Source of the DNA: Bordetella sp. BOR01
GTDB taxonomy: Bacteria > Pseudomonadota > Gammaproteobacteria > Burkholderiales > Burkholderiaceae_B
Direction: 5' to 3'
DNA length: 64,000 nucleotides
Assembly: GCF_019218885.1 (NCBI RefSeq)
Contig: NZ_JAHUWT010000002.1
Coordinates: 806,001-870,000 of the forward strand
Both the position numbers and the translations under genes were made by a program. Shown piece after piece: positions 28,325 to 37,220 of this stretch. Position 1 is the stretch's first letter; each line of letters begins with the position of its first letter. Below the pieces are notes generated by a model. It made no database searches and was not told the origin of the DNA. It was given only the letters and a program-made list of their open reading frames with translations.

Positions 28325-30016
28325 TCAATCGGGGAAGCGCGCAGCGCTGCGGGGGTGAGCTTCATTCAGCGGACGGAAATTACGGAAATCCCAGCCGCGC
28401 CCCGGAGCGGCGTCGATCAGGGCGCGCGTGTATTCGTGTGCGGGTTGGGTCAGCACTACGTCGGCGGCGCCGGTTTCGACGACCAGGCCGCGCTGCATGA
28501 CCATGATGGTGTCGCAGATCTGTGCGGCCACGCGCAGGTCGTGCGTGATGAACAGCACGCCCACGCCGGTGCGCTGGCGGATCTGTTCCAGCAGTTCGAG
28601 CACCTGCGCCTGCACCGAGACGTCCAGCGCCGAGACGGCCTCGTCGGCCACCAGGACTTCGGGTTCCATGACCAGGGCGCGGGCAATGCAGATGCGCTGC
28701 CGCTGGCCGCCCGAGAACTGGTGCGGGTAGCGCTGCATGGCGTCGGGGCCCAGCCCCACCACGCGCATTGTTTCGGCTGCCCTGGCCAGCGCGCGCTCGC
28801 GCGTTTCGCCGAAATTCAGCAAGCCCTCGATGATGGACTCGCCCACTTTGCGCCGCGGGTTGAGCGACCGGTAGGGATCCTGGAAAACGATCTGGATGCG
28901 GCGGCGCACAGGGCGCAGCGCCGCGCCCGACAGGGTGGAGATATCGTCGCCGCCGATCAGCATGCTGCCGGCCGTGGGTTCGATCAAGCGCAGGATGCAG
29001 CGCGCCACGGTGGACTTGCCCGAGCCCGATTCGCCCACGATGCCCAGGATCTCGCCCTTGCGCAGCGTCAGGTTGACGTCGTTCGCGGCCAGTACCGTAC
29101 GCCGGCTGCCGCCCCAGAATGGCCGCTTGTCGGTATAGGTGCGTCCCAGCCCCTTTACGCGCAAGACCGCGTCGCCGGCCGGCGCGTCGCGGCGCACCGG
29201 CACCAGGCTGGGTACAGACGACACCAGGCGTCGTGTGTAGCTTTGCTGCGGGCGAGCCAGGATGTCGTCGCGCGTGCCGGATTCGATCAGGTCGCCGCGG
29301 TTCATGACGACGATGCGGTCGGCGATCTCGGCCACCACGCCGAAGTCGTGGGTGATGAACAGCACGGCGGTACGGTGCTTGCGCTGCAATTCCTTGATCA
29401 ACACCAGGATCTGCTTTTGCGTGGTGACGTCCAGCGCGGTGGTGGGTTCGTCGGCGATAAGCAGGCGCGGTTCGAGGATGAGCGCCATGGCGATGACAAT
29501 GCGCTGGCGCTGGCCGCCGGAAAGCTGGTGCGGGTACGAATCGTAGATGCGTTCGACTTCGGGCAGGTGCACCGAGCGGAACATGTCCAGCACCTTGGCG
29601 CGGCGCTGCGCGCGCGACATGCGGCGGTGCAGGCGCAGCACCTCGTCGACCTGCAGGCCCACGGTATGCACCGGGTTGAGCGCCGTCATGGGTTCCTGGA
29701 ACACCATGGCCATGCGGGTGGCGCGCAGTTCGCGCAGGCGGCGTGGCGAGGCGGTGATGACATCCTCGCCCTCGACCCGCACGGCGCCGCTGGGCAGCAG
29801 CACGCCGGGCGGCAACAGGCCCATCACCGCCAGCGAGCTGACCGATTTGCCCGAGCCGGATTCGCCCACCACGCAGACGGTTTCGCCGGCATGCACGTCC
29901 AGGCTGAGATTGCGCACGACCCGGTTGCCGGCGCCGGCGACTTCGACCGACAGGTTGCGGATGGCCAGCACGGCATCGGTGGTGTCGCCCGCGGGAGGGT
30001 GGGGGGAATAGGGCAT
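28325..30016 (-). CDS. Peptide-type ABC importer, fused double ATPase (DppD-DppF type)
   Basis: One 563-residue polypeptide holds two complete ABC ATPase domains. Each has a Walker A (GESGSGKSVSS, then GESGSGKSTVA), a signature (LSGGQRQR, then FSGGQRQR) and a Walker B (LLIADEPT, then VLVADEAV). The linkers and C-terminal ends resemble the oligopeptide-binding family. Start ATG at 30016 lies 4 bp after the permease stop. Fused OppDF proteins are known but less common than two genes. It energises the two permeases encoded upstream. In Walker B of the second domain the residue after Glu is Ala instead of Pro, as in many OppF proteins. Confidence 0.93.
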   Translation of the reverse strand: MPYSPHPPAGDTTDAVLAIRNLSVEVAGAGNRVVRNLSLDVHAGETVCVVGESGSGKSVSSLAVMGLLPPGVLLPSGAVRVEGEDVITASPRRLRELRATRMAMVFQEPMTALNPVHTVGLQVDEVLRLHRRMSRAQRRAKVLDMFRSVHLPEVERIYDSYPHQLSGGQRQRIVIAMALILEPRLLIADEPTTALDVTTQKQILVLIKELQRKHRTAVLFITHDFGVVAEIADRIVVMNRGDLIESGTRDDILARPQQSYTRRLVSSVPSLVPVRRDAPAGDAVLRVKGLGRTYTDKRPFWGGSRRTVLAANDVNLTLRKGEILGIVGESGSGKSTVARCILRLIEPTAGSMLIGGDDISTLSGAALRPVRRRIQIVFQDPYRSLNPRRKVGESIIEGLLNFGETRERALARAAETMRVVGLGPDAMQRYPHQFSGGQRQRICIARALVMEPEVLVADEAVSALDVSVQAQVLELLEQIRQRTGVGVLFITHDLRVAAQICDTIMVMQRGLVVETGAADVVLTQPAHEYTRALIDAAPGRGWDFRNFRPLNEAHPRSAARFPD

Positions 30017-30020
30017 GGCG

Positions 30021-30920
30021 TCAGATCCTACGCACCATCTTGGGGTCGAGCGCATCGCGCAGCGCGTCGCCCAGGATATTGACGCTGAGCACGGTCAGCG
30101 ACAGGAACAGGCCGGGAAACAGGATCAGGCCAGGCAGCATGCGGAAGTACATGCGCCCTTCGGACATGATGTTGCCCCATGAGGGAATCTCGGGGGGGAT
30201 GCCAGCCCCCAGGAAGCTGAGGATGGCTTCGGTCAGCATGGCGGACGCGAAGACATAGGTGCCTTGCACGGTGAGGGGGGCCACGGTGCTGGGCACCATG
30301 TGGCGCCACAATAGCAGGGGCAGCGGCGTACCCAGCGCCAGCGCGGCCTCGACATAGGGCTCGCCGCGCACGCTGAGGATCTGGCCGCGCACCAGCCGCA
30401 CCACGCGCGGGATTTCCGGGATGGTGACCGCCACCAGCACGGTGGTCAGGCTGGCGCCCGTCACCGATACCAGCGCGATGGCCAGCAAGATGCCGGGGAT
30501 CGCCATGATGGCGTCCATGACCCGCATGATGAAGCCGTCGAGCGAGCGGAACCACCCCGCCACCAGGCCGATGACCAGGCCGAGGACTACGCTGATGGCG
30601 GCCGCGCCCAGGCCGACGATCAGCGACACGCGCGCGCCGTACACCACGCGTGACCAGATGTCGCGCCCGAAAGCGTCGGTGCCCAGCAGATAGCCGCCGA
30701 ATGGGGGTTTCAGGCGGTTGCCCGGGTCGAGCGAGGTGGGATTGACCGTACCCAGCCAGGGAGCCAGCAGCGCCGCCGCCACGATCAGCAGCAGCACGAC
30801 CAGCGCCAGCAGCACCGGCCAGCTTTTCAGCGAGTGGCGCACGCGCCGCCAGGCGGTGGTGCGGGGATCGCCCGGGGGCGCGTCGGTGGCTTGGGCGATG
30901 GCGTCCGATTGCGTGGCCAT
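30021..30920 (-). CDS. Peptide-type ABC importer permease (DppC type)
   Basis: This is a 299-residue inner-membrane permease starting MATQSDAIAQATDAPPG. It has a charged N-terminus, one first helix, then five more helices and the cytoplasmic EAA-like loop (EPYVEAALALGTPLPLLLWRH). The N-terminal domain with TSLDPGNRLKPP and LGTDAFGRDIWSR is the OppC/DppC signature. It starts 2 bp after the DppB-type stop. The substrate cannot be read from the sequence. Confidence 0.93.
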   Translation of the reverse strand: MATQSDAIAQATDAPPGDPRTTAWRRVRHSLKSWPVLLALVVLLLIVAAALLAPWLGTVNPTSLDPGNRLKPPFGGYLLGTDAFGRDIWSRVVYGARVSLIVGLGAAAISVVLGLVIGLVAGWFRSLDGFIMRVMDAIMAIPGILLAIALVSVTGASLTTVLVAVTIPEIPRVVRLVRGQILSVRGEPYVEAALALGTPLPLLLWRHMVPSTVAPLTVQGTYVFASAMLTEAILSFLGAGIPPEIPSWGNIMSEGRMYFRMLPGLILFPGLFLSLTVLSVNILGDALRDALDPKMVRRI

Positions 30921-30922
30921 GG

Positions 30923-31864
30923 TCAGTACCTGATGCGCGGGTCGAACAGCGTGTAGGCGCAATCGACGACCAGATTGATGAAGACGTAGACGAAGGCGAA
31001 AAACAGCGTCAGGCCCTGGATGACGGGGTAGTCTCGCGCCAGCACGGCTTCGACCACCAGTCGGCCCAGCCCGGGGATGTTGAACACCGATTCCGTGACC
31101 ACCACGCCGCTGATCAACAGCGCGATGCCCACGCCCACTACCGTGGCGATGGGCACGGCGGCGTTGCGCAGCGCATGCCCGAGCAGCACCCCGGTTTCAC
31201 CCAGGCCCTTGGCGCGCGCGGTGCGGATGAAGTCTTCGCCCATGACCTCGATTACGCTGGTGCGCGTGATGCGGGCGATCAGTGCCACATAAATGGTGGA
31301 TAGCGCCAACGAGGGCAGGATCAGGCGGTGCAAGAAAGGCCAGAAGCCGCCTGACAAGGGCGTATAGCCCTGTATCTTGAACCAGTCGAGCTCGATGGCA
31401 AACGCCCAGATCAGCAGGTAGCCGGTGACGAACACCGGTACCGAGAATCCCAGCACCGAGAAGCCCATGACGATGCGGTCGAGCAGCCGGCCCTGGCGCC
31501 AGGCTGCCAGGATGCCCAGCGGGATGGCGACCACCAGGGTGAACACCAGGGTCAGCAGCGCCAGGCTGAGCGAGGGCTCGAGCCGTTGGCTGATGAGCTG
31601 GCGCACCGGCACGCCCGACATCAGCGATGTGCCGATGTCGCCTTGCACCAGCCGTCCCGCCCACAGGAAGAACTGCTTGAGCAAGGGCTGGTCCAGGCCC
31701 ATGACCTGGCGGATCTGGTCGATGCGTTCGGGCGTGGCACCATCGCCGGCCATGATGACGGCGGGGTCGCCGGGGCTCAGGCGCAGGATGGCGAAGACGA
31801 CCACGGCCACCAGCACCAGTACCGGAATGGTGGCCAGCAGGCGGCGCAGGATGAAAGCCAGCAT
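30923..31864 (-). CDS. Peptide-type ABC importer permease (DppB type)
   Basis: This is a 313-residue permease. ATG at 31864 (MLAFILRRLLATIPVLVLVA) gives the typical DppB/OppB N-terminus, and the open frame upstream has no membrane character. The EAA loop reads EVMGEDFIRTARAKGLGE, and the protein ends DCAYTLFDPRIRY, a common DppB ending. It forms the heterodimeric channel with the DppC-type subunit. Confidence 0.93.
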   Translation of the reverse strand: MLAFILRRLLATIPVLVLVAVVVFAILRLSPGDPAVIMAGDGATPERIDQIRQVMGLDQPLLKQFFLWAGRLVQGDIGTSLMSGVPVRQLISQRLEPSLSLALLTLVFTLVVAIPLGILAAWRQGRLLDRIVMGFSVLGFSVPVFVTGYLLIWAFAIELDWFKIQGYTPLSGGFWPFLHRLILPSLALSTIYVALIARITRTSVIEVMGEDFIRTARAKGLGETGVLLGHALRNAAVPIATVVGVGIALLISGVVVTESVFNIPGLGRLVVEAVLARDYPVIQGLTLFFAFVYVFINLVVDCAYTLFDPRIRY

Positions 31865-31877
31865 GGGCGGTCCGGGC

Positions 31878-33443
31878 CTACGGCGCTTTCTTGACGTTCC
31901 AGAACGCCATGATGGGCGCGTGCACCAGCCCGCTGAGCTTGATCGTGTATGCCGTGGGCACCGACATCTGCCCCAGCGGCACATACAGGCCTTCGTCGAT
32001 GCCGATGCGCTGCACTTCGTCGGCGATCTTCTTCTGCTCGGCCGGGTCGGACGTCAGCGCGAACTTGGTGCGCAGGGCTTCGATCTCGGGGAAGTCGGGC
32101 CAGCCGAACCAGGCGTTCTCGCCGTTGGCCGAAGCCGGCGCCGAACGTACCGGGTCCATGATGTCGGTGGCGTACCAGTTGGTGTTGTGGATGTTCCAGC
32201 CGCCGGCATCGGGCGCGGCCTTGGATGCCCGCCGGGCCACGACGCTTTGCCAGTCCATGGCGGCCAGGTTCACGTTGAAGCCCGCTTTGCGCAGGGCCTG
32301 CGCCATGACCACCGGCTGCGGGCTGAGCGTGCCGACGTCGGTGGCATGCATGACCAGGATGGGCGTGTTGTCGTAGCCGGCTTCTTTCAGCAAGGCCTGG
32401 GCTTTCTCGATGTTGGACGGAACCACCACGTCTTTGCCGATGTCGCTTTCGAAGGGTGTGCCGCAGCCCCACAGCGAGGCGCAGGTCTGGTAGTACTTGG
32501 GATTGCCCACCAGCGCCTTCATGACGTCTTCCTGGCCGATGGCGTACATGGCGGCCTGGCGGATTTTCTTGTTGTTGAAGGGCGGGTACTTGAAGTTGAA
32601 GCGGTACATCGTGAAGTAGCCGACCGGGCTGAGCGATTCGACCTTGAAGTCGGAATTGCCATCGAGCATGGGCAGCAAGTCGTACGGGAACTGCTCGACA
32701 TAGTCGATTTCGCCGCCCATCAGCGCGTTGGCGGTGGTCAGGGCGTCGGGCATGACGTTCCAGACGACTTTGTCGACATTGACGACCTTGCCTCCGGCCA
32801 GCCCGCTGGCGGGCTCCTTGCGCGGCACGTAGTCGGTGTTCTTGACGTAGACGGTAGTGACGCCGGGCTTGAATTCGGCCACCTTGAAAGGGCCCGAACC
32901 GGTCATGTCGGTGATGGGTGTGCCCACCGGGATTTCGGCGATGCGCTTGGGCATCATGAAGGCGGCCGTGCCGGTGGGTTTGGACAGGGCGCGCAGCGCC
33001 AGGTCGGTGGGTTCGGTCATGACGATGCGGAAGGTGTTGTCGTCGACGACATCAATGCTTGCCACGAATTTCAGCAGGGTGCGGCCCATGCCGTCGCCTG
33101 CGGCCCAGCGCTTGATCGAGGCCACGCAGTCTTCGGCCTTGACCGGCTTGCCATCGTGCCACTTGAGGCCGGGGCGCAACGTCATGGTGTAGGTCTTGCC
33201 GTCGGCCGAGACATCCCACTTGTCGAGCATCTGCGGCTGGATCTTGTTGTCGGCGTCGACGGCCAGCAGGGTGTCGTAGATCATGTAGCCATGCCAGGTC
33301 GTGATGTACGCGGTGGTGGCATGAGGGTCGGTAAGCCGCAGCGGCGAATGCATGACCGCCCGGATGACGGTTTCTGCGTGCGCGCCGCCGGCTGCCAAGA
33401 GCGCTGCACCGGCCAGGACGGCCACACGGACAATCTTCAGCAT
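31878..33443 (-). CDS. Extracellular solute-binding protein, family 5 (DppA type)
   Basis: This is the periplasmic binding protein of the importer. ATG at 33443 with AAAGGGG upstream gives 521 residues with a classical signal peptide (MLKIVRVAVLAGAALLAAGG, cut near AHA). It contains the family 5 pattern: LRPGLKWHDGKPVKAEDC, GSGPFKVAEFKPG and a C-terminal LVHAPIMAFWNVKKAP. No lipobox is present, so it should be soluble. Family 5 proteins bind peptides, nickel, heme or glycosides; the M81 neighbours favour a peptide-like ligand. Confidence 0.92.
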   Translation of the reverse strand: MLKIVRVAVLAGAALLAAGGAHAETVIRAVMHSPLRLTDPHATTAYITTWHGYMIYDTLLAVDADNKIQPQMLDKWDVSADGKTYTMTLRPGLKWHDGKPVKAEDCVASIKRWAAGDGMGRTLLKFVASIDVVDDNTFRIVMTEPTDLALRALSKPTGTAAFMMPKRIAEIPVGTPITDMTGSGPFKVAEFKPGVTTVYVKNTDYVPRKEPASGLAGGKVVNVDKVVWNVMPDALTTANALMGGEIDYVEQFPYDLLPMLDGNSDFKVESLSPVGYFTMYRFNFKYPPFNNKKIRQAAMYAIGQEDVMKALVGNPKYYQTCASLWGCGTPFESDIGKDVVVPSNIEKAQALLKEAGYDNTPILVMHATDVGTLSPQPVVMAQALRKAGFNVNLAAMDWQSVVARRASKAAPDAGGWNIHNTNWYATDIMDPVRSAPASANGENAWFGWPDFPEIEALRTKFALTSDPAEQKKIADEVQRIGIDEGLYVPLGQMSVPTAYTIKLSGLVHAPIMAFWNVKKAP

Positions 33444-33467
33444 GGAAATTCCCCTTTCAGTCGATGG

Positions 33468-33522
33468 GGCGGCGATAATTGCCGCCGCAGTGTCCGGCGC
33501 GCCGCCCGCCGCGGCGCGCCGG
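33468..33522 (-). other. Tandem stem-loops between the second M81 gene and the binding-protein gene
   Basis: Two hairpins fill the 80-bp gap. The first has a perfect 12-bp all-GC stem (33494-33505 with 33511-33522, loop CCGCC) beginning 1 bp after the M81 stop. The second has a 6-bp stem (GGCGGC 33468-33473 with GCCGCC 33481-33486, loop GATAATT). No T run follows on the minus strand. This suggests mRNA processing or stabilisation that favours the binding-protein message, and not termination. Confidence 0.5.
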
Positions 33523-33523
33523 G

Positions 33524-35035
33524 TCAGGCGCTTGCCGGGCGGGCGGGAAAAGCCGGGCCGCACGGCGCCATTCTGATGCCGTGGCGCAGCCGTGTCCATG
33601 GTTGCCGGGTGGCATCCATCAACATCGATCCTGGCGCCGCGCACACCAGAATGGTATGGGCGATATCGGTGAAATCGGCCCGGAAGTGCGCCGAGCTCTT
33701 GAGCACCAGGATAGCCTGGCGGGTGGGTTCGATGCCGGCGAAGCGAAACATTTCCTGGTCGGCCATCTGCACCTTGTTCGAAGCCACCACGATGCGCACG
33801 CCATCGAGCCGCAAGCACGCGCTGGGACCGAGGTCCATGTGAAAGCCGCGGTAGAACGCACCGTGCGTATCGAAGCGTCCGTCGGAGATTTTCTCGACCA
33901 GGTATTCGGCTTCGAGCGGAGCGTCATCGGGAATACCCGAATGCCCGCCCAGCGCGATCTTGACGGTGTTGCCGGCGCCGGCACGATGGGCCGCCAGCGC
34001 GGCGGCCGGATCGACGATCAGGCCGATGGCCGTGTTCGAGGCACGCTGCTCGAGCAGCGCGCGCAGGATGCCCGTGGTGTCGGAACTTCCGCCCGCGCCC
34101 GGGTTGTCTTGCACGTCGGCAATGATCACCGGCTTGGTGCTGTCGCGTGCCATGGCCATGGCGGCCTGCACGGCTTCGTCGGGGGTATGGATCTTGCCGC
34201 CGAAGTCGGCCTCGGCATTGAGCACGGCGCGTGCCATGGCATCGGCCGCGGCATCGGCATCGGCCTGGGTGTCGCTGTAGGCCCATACCGTGGGGGCGCA
34301 TTCGGGAAAGTCGGCCGCCGGGAAGCCGGTGGCAAACGACAGGCTGATGGTTGTCTCGCGCGATTCCAGGTCTTCAAGCAGCTTGTACAGGCTGCGCGAG
34401 GGCTCGATGTCGGTGGATTGCCAGCACAGCGAGATCAGGTAGGGAATGCTGCGCAGGGCGACGTACGGGCGCGGCATGCCGTGCAGCCGGGGCTCGAGCA
34501 ACTGGGCTGCGCGCCGGCCGGTATCGGCCATGTCGATGTGCGGGTAGGTGCGGTAGCAGACCAGGCTGTCGGCATGCACCACCATGGCGCGTGTCACATT
34601 GGCATGCAGGTCGAGGCTGGCCACGATGGGCATGTCGGGGCCGACCAGCGCGCGCACACGGCGCAGCAGCTCGCCTTCGCCGTCGTCGTAATGTTCGGCC
34701 ACCATGGCGCCATGCAGGTCGAGATAGACGGCGTCCAGCGGCAGGGCCTGGCGCAGGCCGTCCAGGATCATGCCGCTGATGCGTTCGTAGGCATCGCGGG
34801 TGACGTGGCCGGAAGGACTGGCCGCAGCCCAGGTGGTAGGCAGCAGCGTATGTTCATGCATGGCCTCGATGAACCCGGCCACAGGGATATTGGCGCCGGC
34901 CACAGCCTCGAACATGGCGGGCCCCGATACCAGCTTGGGCCAGCCTCCGCCCTTGTCGGCGAATTCTTCCCAAGTGGCGCGCGAGGGCGCGAAGGTATTG
35001 GTTTCGTGCTGGAACCCGCCTATCCCGATGCGCAT
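33524..35035 (-). CDS. M81 family metallopeptidase (MlrC-like), copy 2
   Basis: This is a second M81 protein, 503 residues, with GFQHETNTFAPS at the N-terminus, YLDLHGAMVAEH, ASLDLHANV, TYPHIDMADTG and DVQDNPGAGGSSDTTG in the order expected for metal and substrate residues. It is the first gene of the minus-strand run that continues through the importer to the first M81 copy. The two copies differ enough (for example DNPGAGGSSDTT versus DNTGSGGTMDTT) to suggest different substrates or sequential steps. The family is known; the substrate is not. Confidence 0.85.
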   Translation of the reverse strand: MRIGIGGFQHETNTFAPSRATWEEFADKGGGWPKLVSGPAMFEAVAGANIPVAGFIEAMHEHTLLPTTWAAASPSGHVTRDAYERISGMILDGLRQALPLDAVYLDLHGAMVAEHYDDGEGELLRRVRALVGPDMPIVASLDLHANVTRAMVVHADSLVCYRTYPHIDMADTGRRAAQLLEPRLHGMPRPYVALRSIPYLISLCWQSTDIEPSRSLYKLLEDLESRETTISLSFATGFPAADFPECAPTVWAYSDTQADADAAADAMARAVLNAEADFGGKIHTPDEAVQAAMAMARDSTKPVIIADVQDNPGAGGSSDTTGILRALLEQRASNTAIGLIVDPAAALAAHRAGAGNTVKIALGGHSGIPDDAPLEAEYLVEKISDGRFDTHGAFYRGFHMDLGPSACLRLDGVRIVVASNKVQMADQEMFRFAGIEPTRQAILVLKSSAHFRADFTDIAHTILVCAAPGSMLMDATRQPWTRLRHGIRMAPCGPAFPARPASA

Positions 35036-35250
35036 CGGAGCGATCCTCCCAAGGACTTGCGTTCACATAGAAGAAACCTGGATAGGGGGATTCTGCTGAA
35101 GAAATGCGCATTGGGCAATACGGCTATGCCCTTGGCGGGGGTCTTGTTCTATTGGACGTCGTGGCGGGATGGCGTGGACGCCGCTGGGGCGGGTGGCGTT
35201 CTTGCGTGCTTGGCCTCGGTTTTTCTAAAAAGGGAAAAATGTGCGGGGCC

Positions 35251-35285
35251 GGCAATCCCAGTCGCCCTGCGCGACTGGGATTGCC
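35251..35285. repeat. 35-bp palindrome, left copy
   Basis: Arms GGCAATCCCAGTCGC and its complement GCGACTGGGATTGCC (15 bp, perfect) surround the loop CCTGC. Confidence 0.9.
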
Positions 35286-35450
35286 ATTCGTACTGCGGTA
35301 TGCGTGGGGATAATGTGGATTGCAGTGCAAGGGGCGAGCTGCTATGCGGGGCGTTTCAGCGCAGCCGCTTCTAAGCTCTGCGAAATCAGCCAGTAATCTG
35401 GCGGCTTGGCGTCATTTCAGCAAACAGCCCATGCATGCACTCGTATGAAC

Positions 35451-35485
35451 GGCAATCCCAGTCGCGCAGGGCGACTGGGATTGCC
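35451..35485. repeat. 35-bp palindrome, right copy (inverted)
   Basis: The arms are the same 15-bp sequences, with the loop GCAGG. The full 35 bp is the exact reverse complement of the left copy, starting exactly 200 bp further on. Confidence 0.9.
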
Positions 35486-35728
35486 GGCCCTGTACGTTTT
35501 TTCTTCTCGCGAAAAACCGTAGCCAAGCACGCAAGAACTCAACTCGCCCCTACGGCGTGGCATATCGGATTCAATGCGAGTCGGGGCGGGGTGGTGGGAG
35601 CGCCGCGGCGCCTCGGGGCCGGGTCCGGGCGGCAGGCGCCCGGACGGCCCCGTGAAGCCAAGGCACTCCCAGCACCCCGCTCCGGCGCCATCAGAACCAA
35701 TATCCTTACACCGAAACTAGGTTTCTAT

Positions 35729-37216
35729 CTACTTAGCCACCGGCATCGTGAATTCCGCCCCCTTTGCAATGCTGTCCGGCCACCGCTGCATCACACTCTT
35801 GTACCGCGTATAGAACCGCACGCCTTCTTCACCGTAGGCGTGATGGTCGCCGAACAGCGAACGCTTCCAGCCCCCGAACGAATGCCAGGCCATGGGCACC
35901 GGAATGGGCACGTTGATGCCCACCATTCCCACCTTGATCTGGCGCGCGAAGGCCCGCGCGATGCCGCCGTCGGACGTGAAGCACGCCACGCCGTTGCCGA
36001 ACTCGTGCGCATTGATCAACTCGACCGCGGCCGCGAAATCGGGCACCCGCACCACGCACAGCACCGGCCCGAAGATCTCTTCGCGATAGATGTTCATCTG
36101 CGGCGTGACGTGATCGAACAGCGTGCCGCCCAGGAAAAACCCCTTGCCGGCGATCTTCTGCTCGCGCCCGTCGACCACCAGCTTCGCGCCGGCGGCCGAG
36201 CCGTCTTCGATGTAGCCGACCACCTTGGCGCGGTGCTGCGCCGTGACCAGCGGGCCCATCTCGGCATCGGGCTCCATGCCGTTCTTGATGACCAGCGCGC
36301 GCACCCGCGGAGTCAGCCGCTCGACCAGTGCATCGGCCACGCTGCCCACCGCCACCGCCACCGAGATCGCCATGCAGCGCTCGCCGGCCGACCCGTAGGC
36401 CGCGCCGATCAGCGCATCGGTGACCTGGTCCAGGTCGGCATCGGGCATCACCACCATGTGGTTCTTGGCCCCGCCCAGCGCTTGCACGCGCTTGCCGCGG
36501 CGCGTGCCCTCGGCGTAGATGTATTCGGCAATCGGCGTCGATCCCACGAACGACAGCGCCTCGACATCGGGATGCGCAATCAGCGCGTCCACCGCCAGCT
36601 TGTCGCCCTGCACGACATTGAATACCCCGTCGGGCAGGCCCGCCTCCTTGAACAGCTCGGCCAGGCGCAGCGCCACCGACGGGTCGCGCTCGGACGGCTT
36701 GAGCACGAAGGTATTGCCGCAGGCCAGCGCCACCGGGAACATCCAGCACGGCACCATCATGGGGAAATTGAACGGCGTGATGCCCGCCACCACGCCCAGC
36801 GGCTGGCGCAGGCTCCAGTTGTCGATACCCCCGCCGATCTGGTCGGTGTACTGGCCCTTGAGCAGTTGCGGCGCCGCGCAGGCGAATTCCACCACCTCGA
36901 TGCCGCGTGCCACTTCGCCTTTGGCATCGGCAAACACCTTGCCGTGCTCGGCCGTGATCAGGCCGGCCAGCTCGTCCTGGTGCTTGTCGAGCAGTGCCTT
37001 GAAGTTGAACAGCACCCGCGCGCGCTTGAGCGCGGGCATTTCCGACCAGGCTGGAAACGCCGCCTTGGCCGCCGCCACCGCCATATTGACGTCGTCGGCC
37101 GAGGCCAGCGAAATCGAGGATGTGATTTCGCCGGTGGCGGGGTTGAAGCCTTCGGTGTAGCGGCCGTTGCGGCTTTCGTAGGCGCGGCCGTCGATGAAAT
37201 GAGAGAGCTTCTTCAT
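35729..37216 (-). CDS. mmsA: CoA-acylating methylmalonate-semialdehyde dehydrogenase
   Basis: This enzyme oxidises (methyl)malonate semialdehyde to propionyl-CoA or acetyl-CoA with NAD+ and CoA. The 495-residue protein has the aldehyde dehydrogenase fold: NAD region [27 protein letters not shown], and the catalytic Cys281 in GSAGERCMA. The GERCM form and absence of the usual catalytic glutamate are typical of the MmsA subfamily. It starts 4 bp after the aminotransferase stop, so the two act in one pathway: the transaminase makes malonate semialdehyde from beta-alanine and MmsA converts it to acetyl-CoA. Confidence 0.93.
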   Translation of the reverse strand: MKKLSHFIDGRAYESRNGRYTEGFNPATGEITSSISLASADDVNMAVAAAKAAFPAWSEMPALKRARVLFNFKALLDKHQDELAGLITAEHGKVFADAKGEVARGIEVVEFACAAPQLLKGQYTDQIGGGIDNWSLRQPLGVVAGITPFNFPMMVPCWMFPVALACGNTFVLKPSERDPSVALRLAELFKEAGLPDGVFNVVQGDKLAVDALIAHPDVEALSFVGSTPIAEYIYAEGTRRGKRVQALGGAKNHMVVMPDADLDQVTDALIGAAYGSAGERCMAISVAVAVGSVADALVERLTPRVRALVIKNGMEPDAEMGPLVTAQHRAKVVGYIEDGSAAGAKLVVDGREQKIAGKGFFLGGTLFDHVTPQMNIYREEIFGPVLCVVRVPDFAAAVELINAHEFGNGVACFTSDGGIARAFARQIKVGMVGINVPIPVPMAWHSFGGWKRSLFGDHHAYGEEGVRFYTRYKSVMQRWPDSIAKGAEFTMPVAK

Positions 37217-37220
37217 GGGA

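Larger units (their letters stand above)
35178..35558. repeat. REPIN-like symmetric repeat
   Basis: The stretch is symmetric about position 35368. Each half has a 35-bp palindrome plus an outward arm of roughly 70-90 bp that matches the reverse complement of the other side (shared pieces include TTCTTGCGTGCTTGGC and CGGTTTTTC). Similarity also extends about 25 bp inward. It fills most of the 693-bp gene-free gap 35036-35728. I see no protein gene there, and nothing I can identify in 35036-35177 or 35559-35728. Inverted REP pairs of this form are known as REPINs; whether this family is spread through the genome cannot be judged from one window. Confidence 0.7.

Noticed and set aside
31425-33842. 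805-codon plus-strand open frame
   Set aside because: It is antisense to the binding-protein and permease genes and shows no recognisable domain.
35251-35485. Two palindromic repeats considered as a CRISPR array
   Set aside because: There are only two copies, they are inverted relative to each other, the spacing is 165 bp, and no cas genes are near.
35036-35728. Short open frames of 60-70 codons in the gap
   Set aside because: They cross the palindromes and have no ribosome-binding sites or family features; the region is better explained as repeat DNA.
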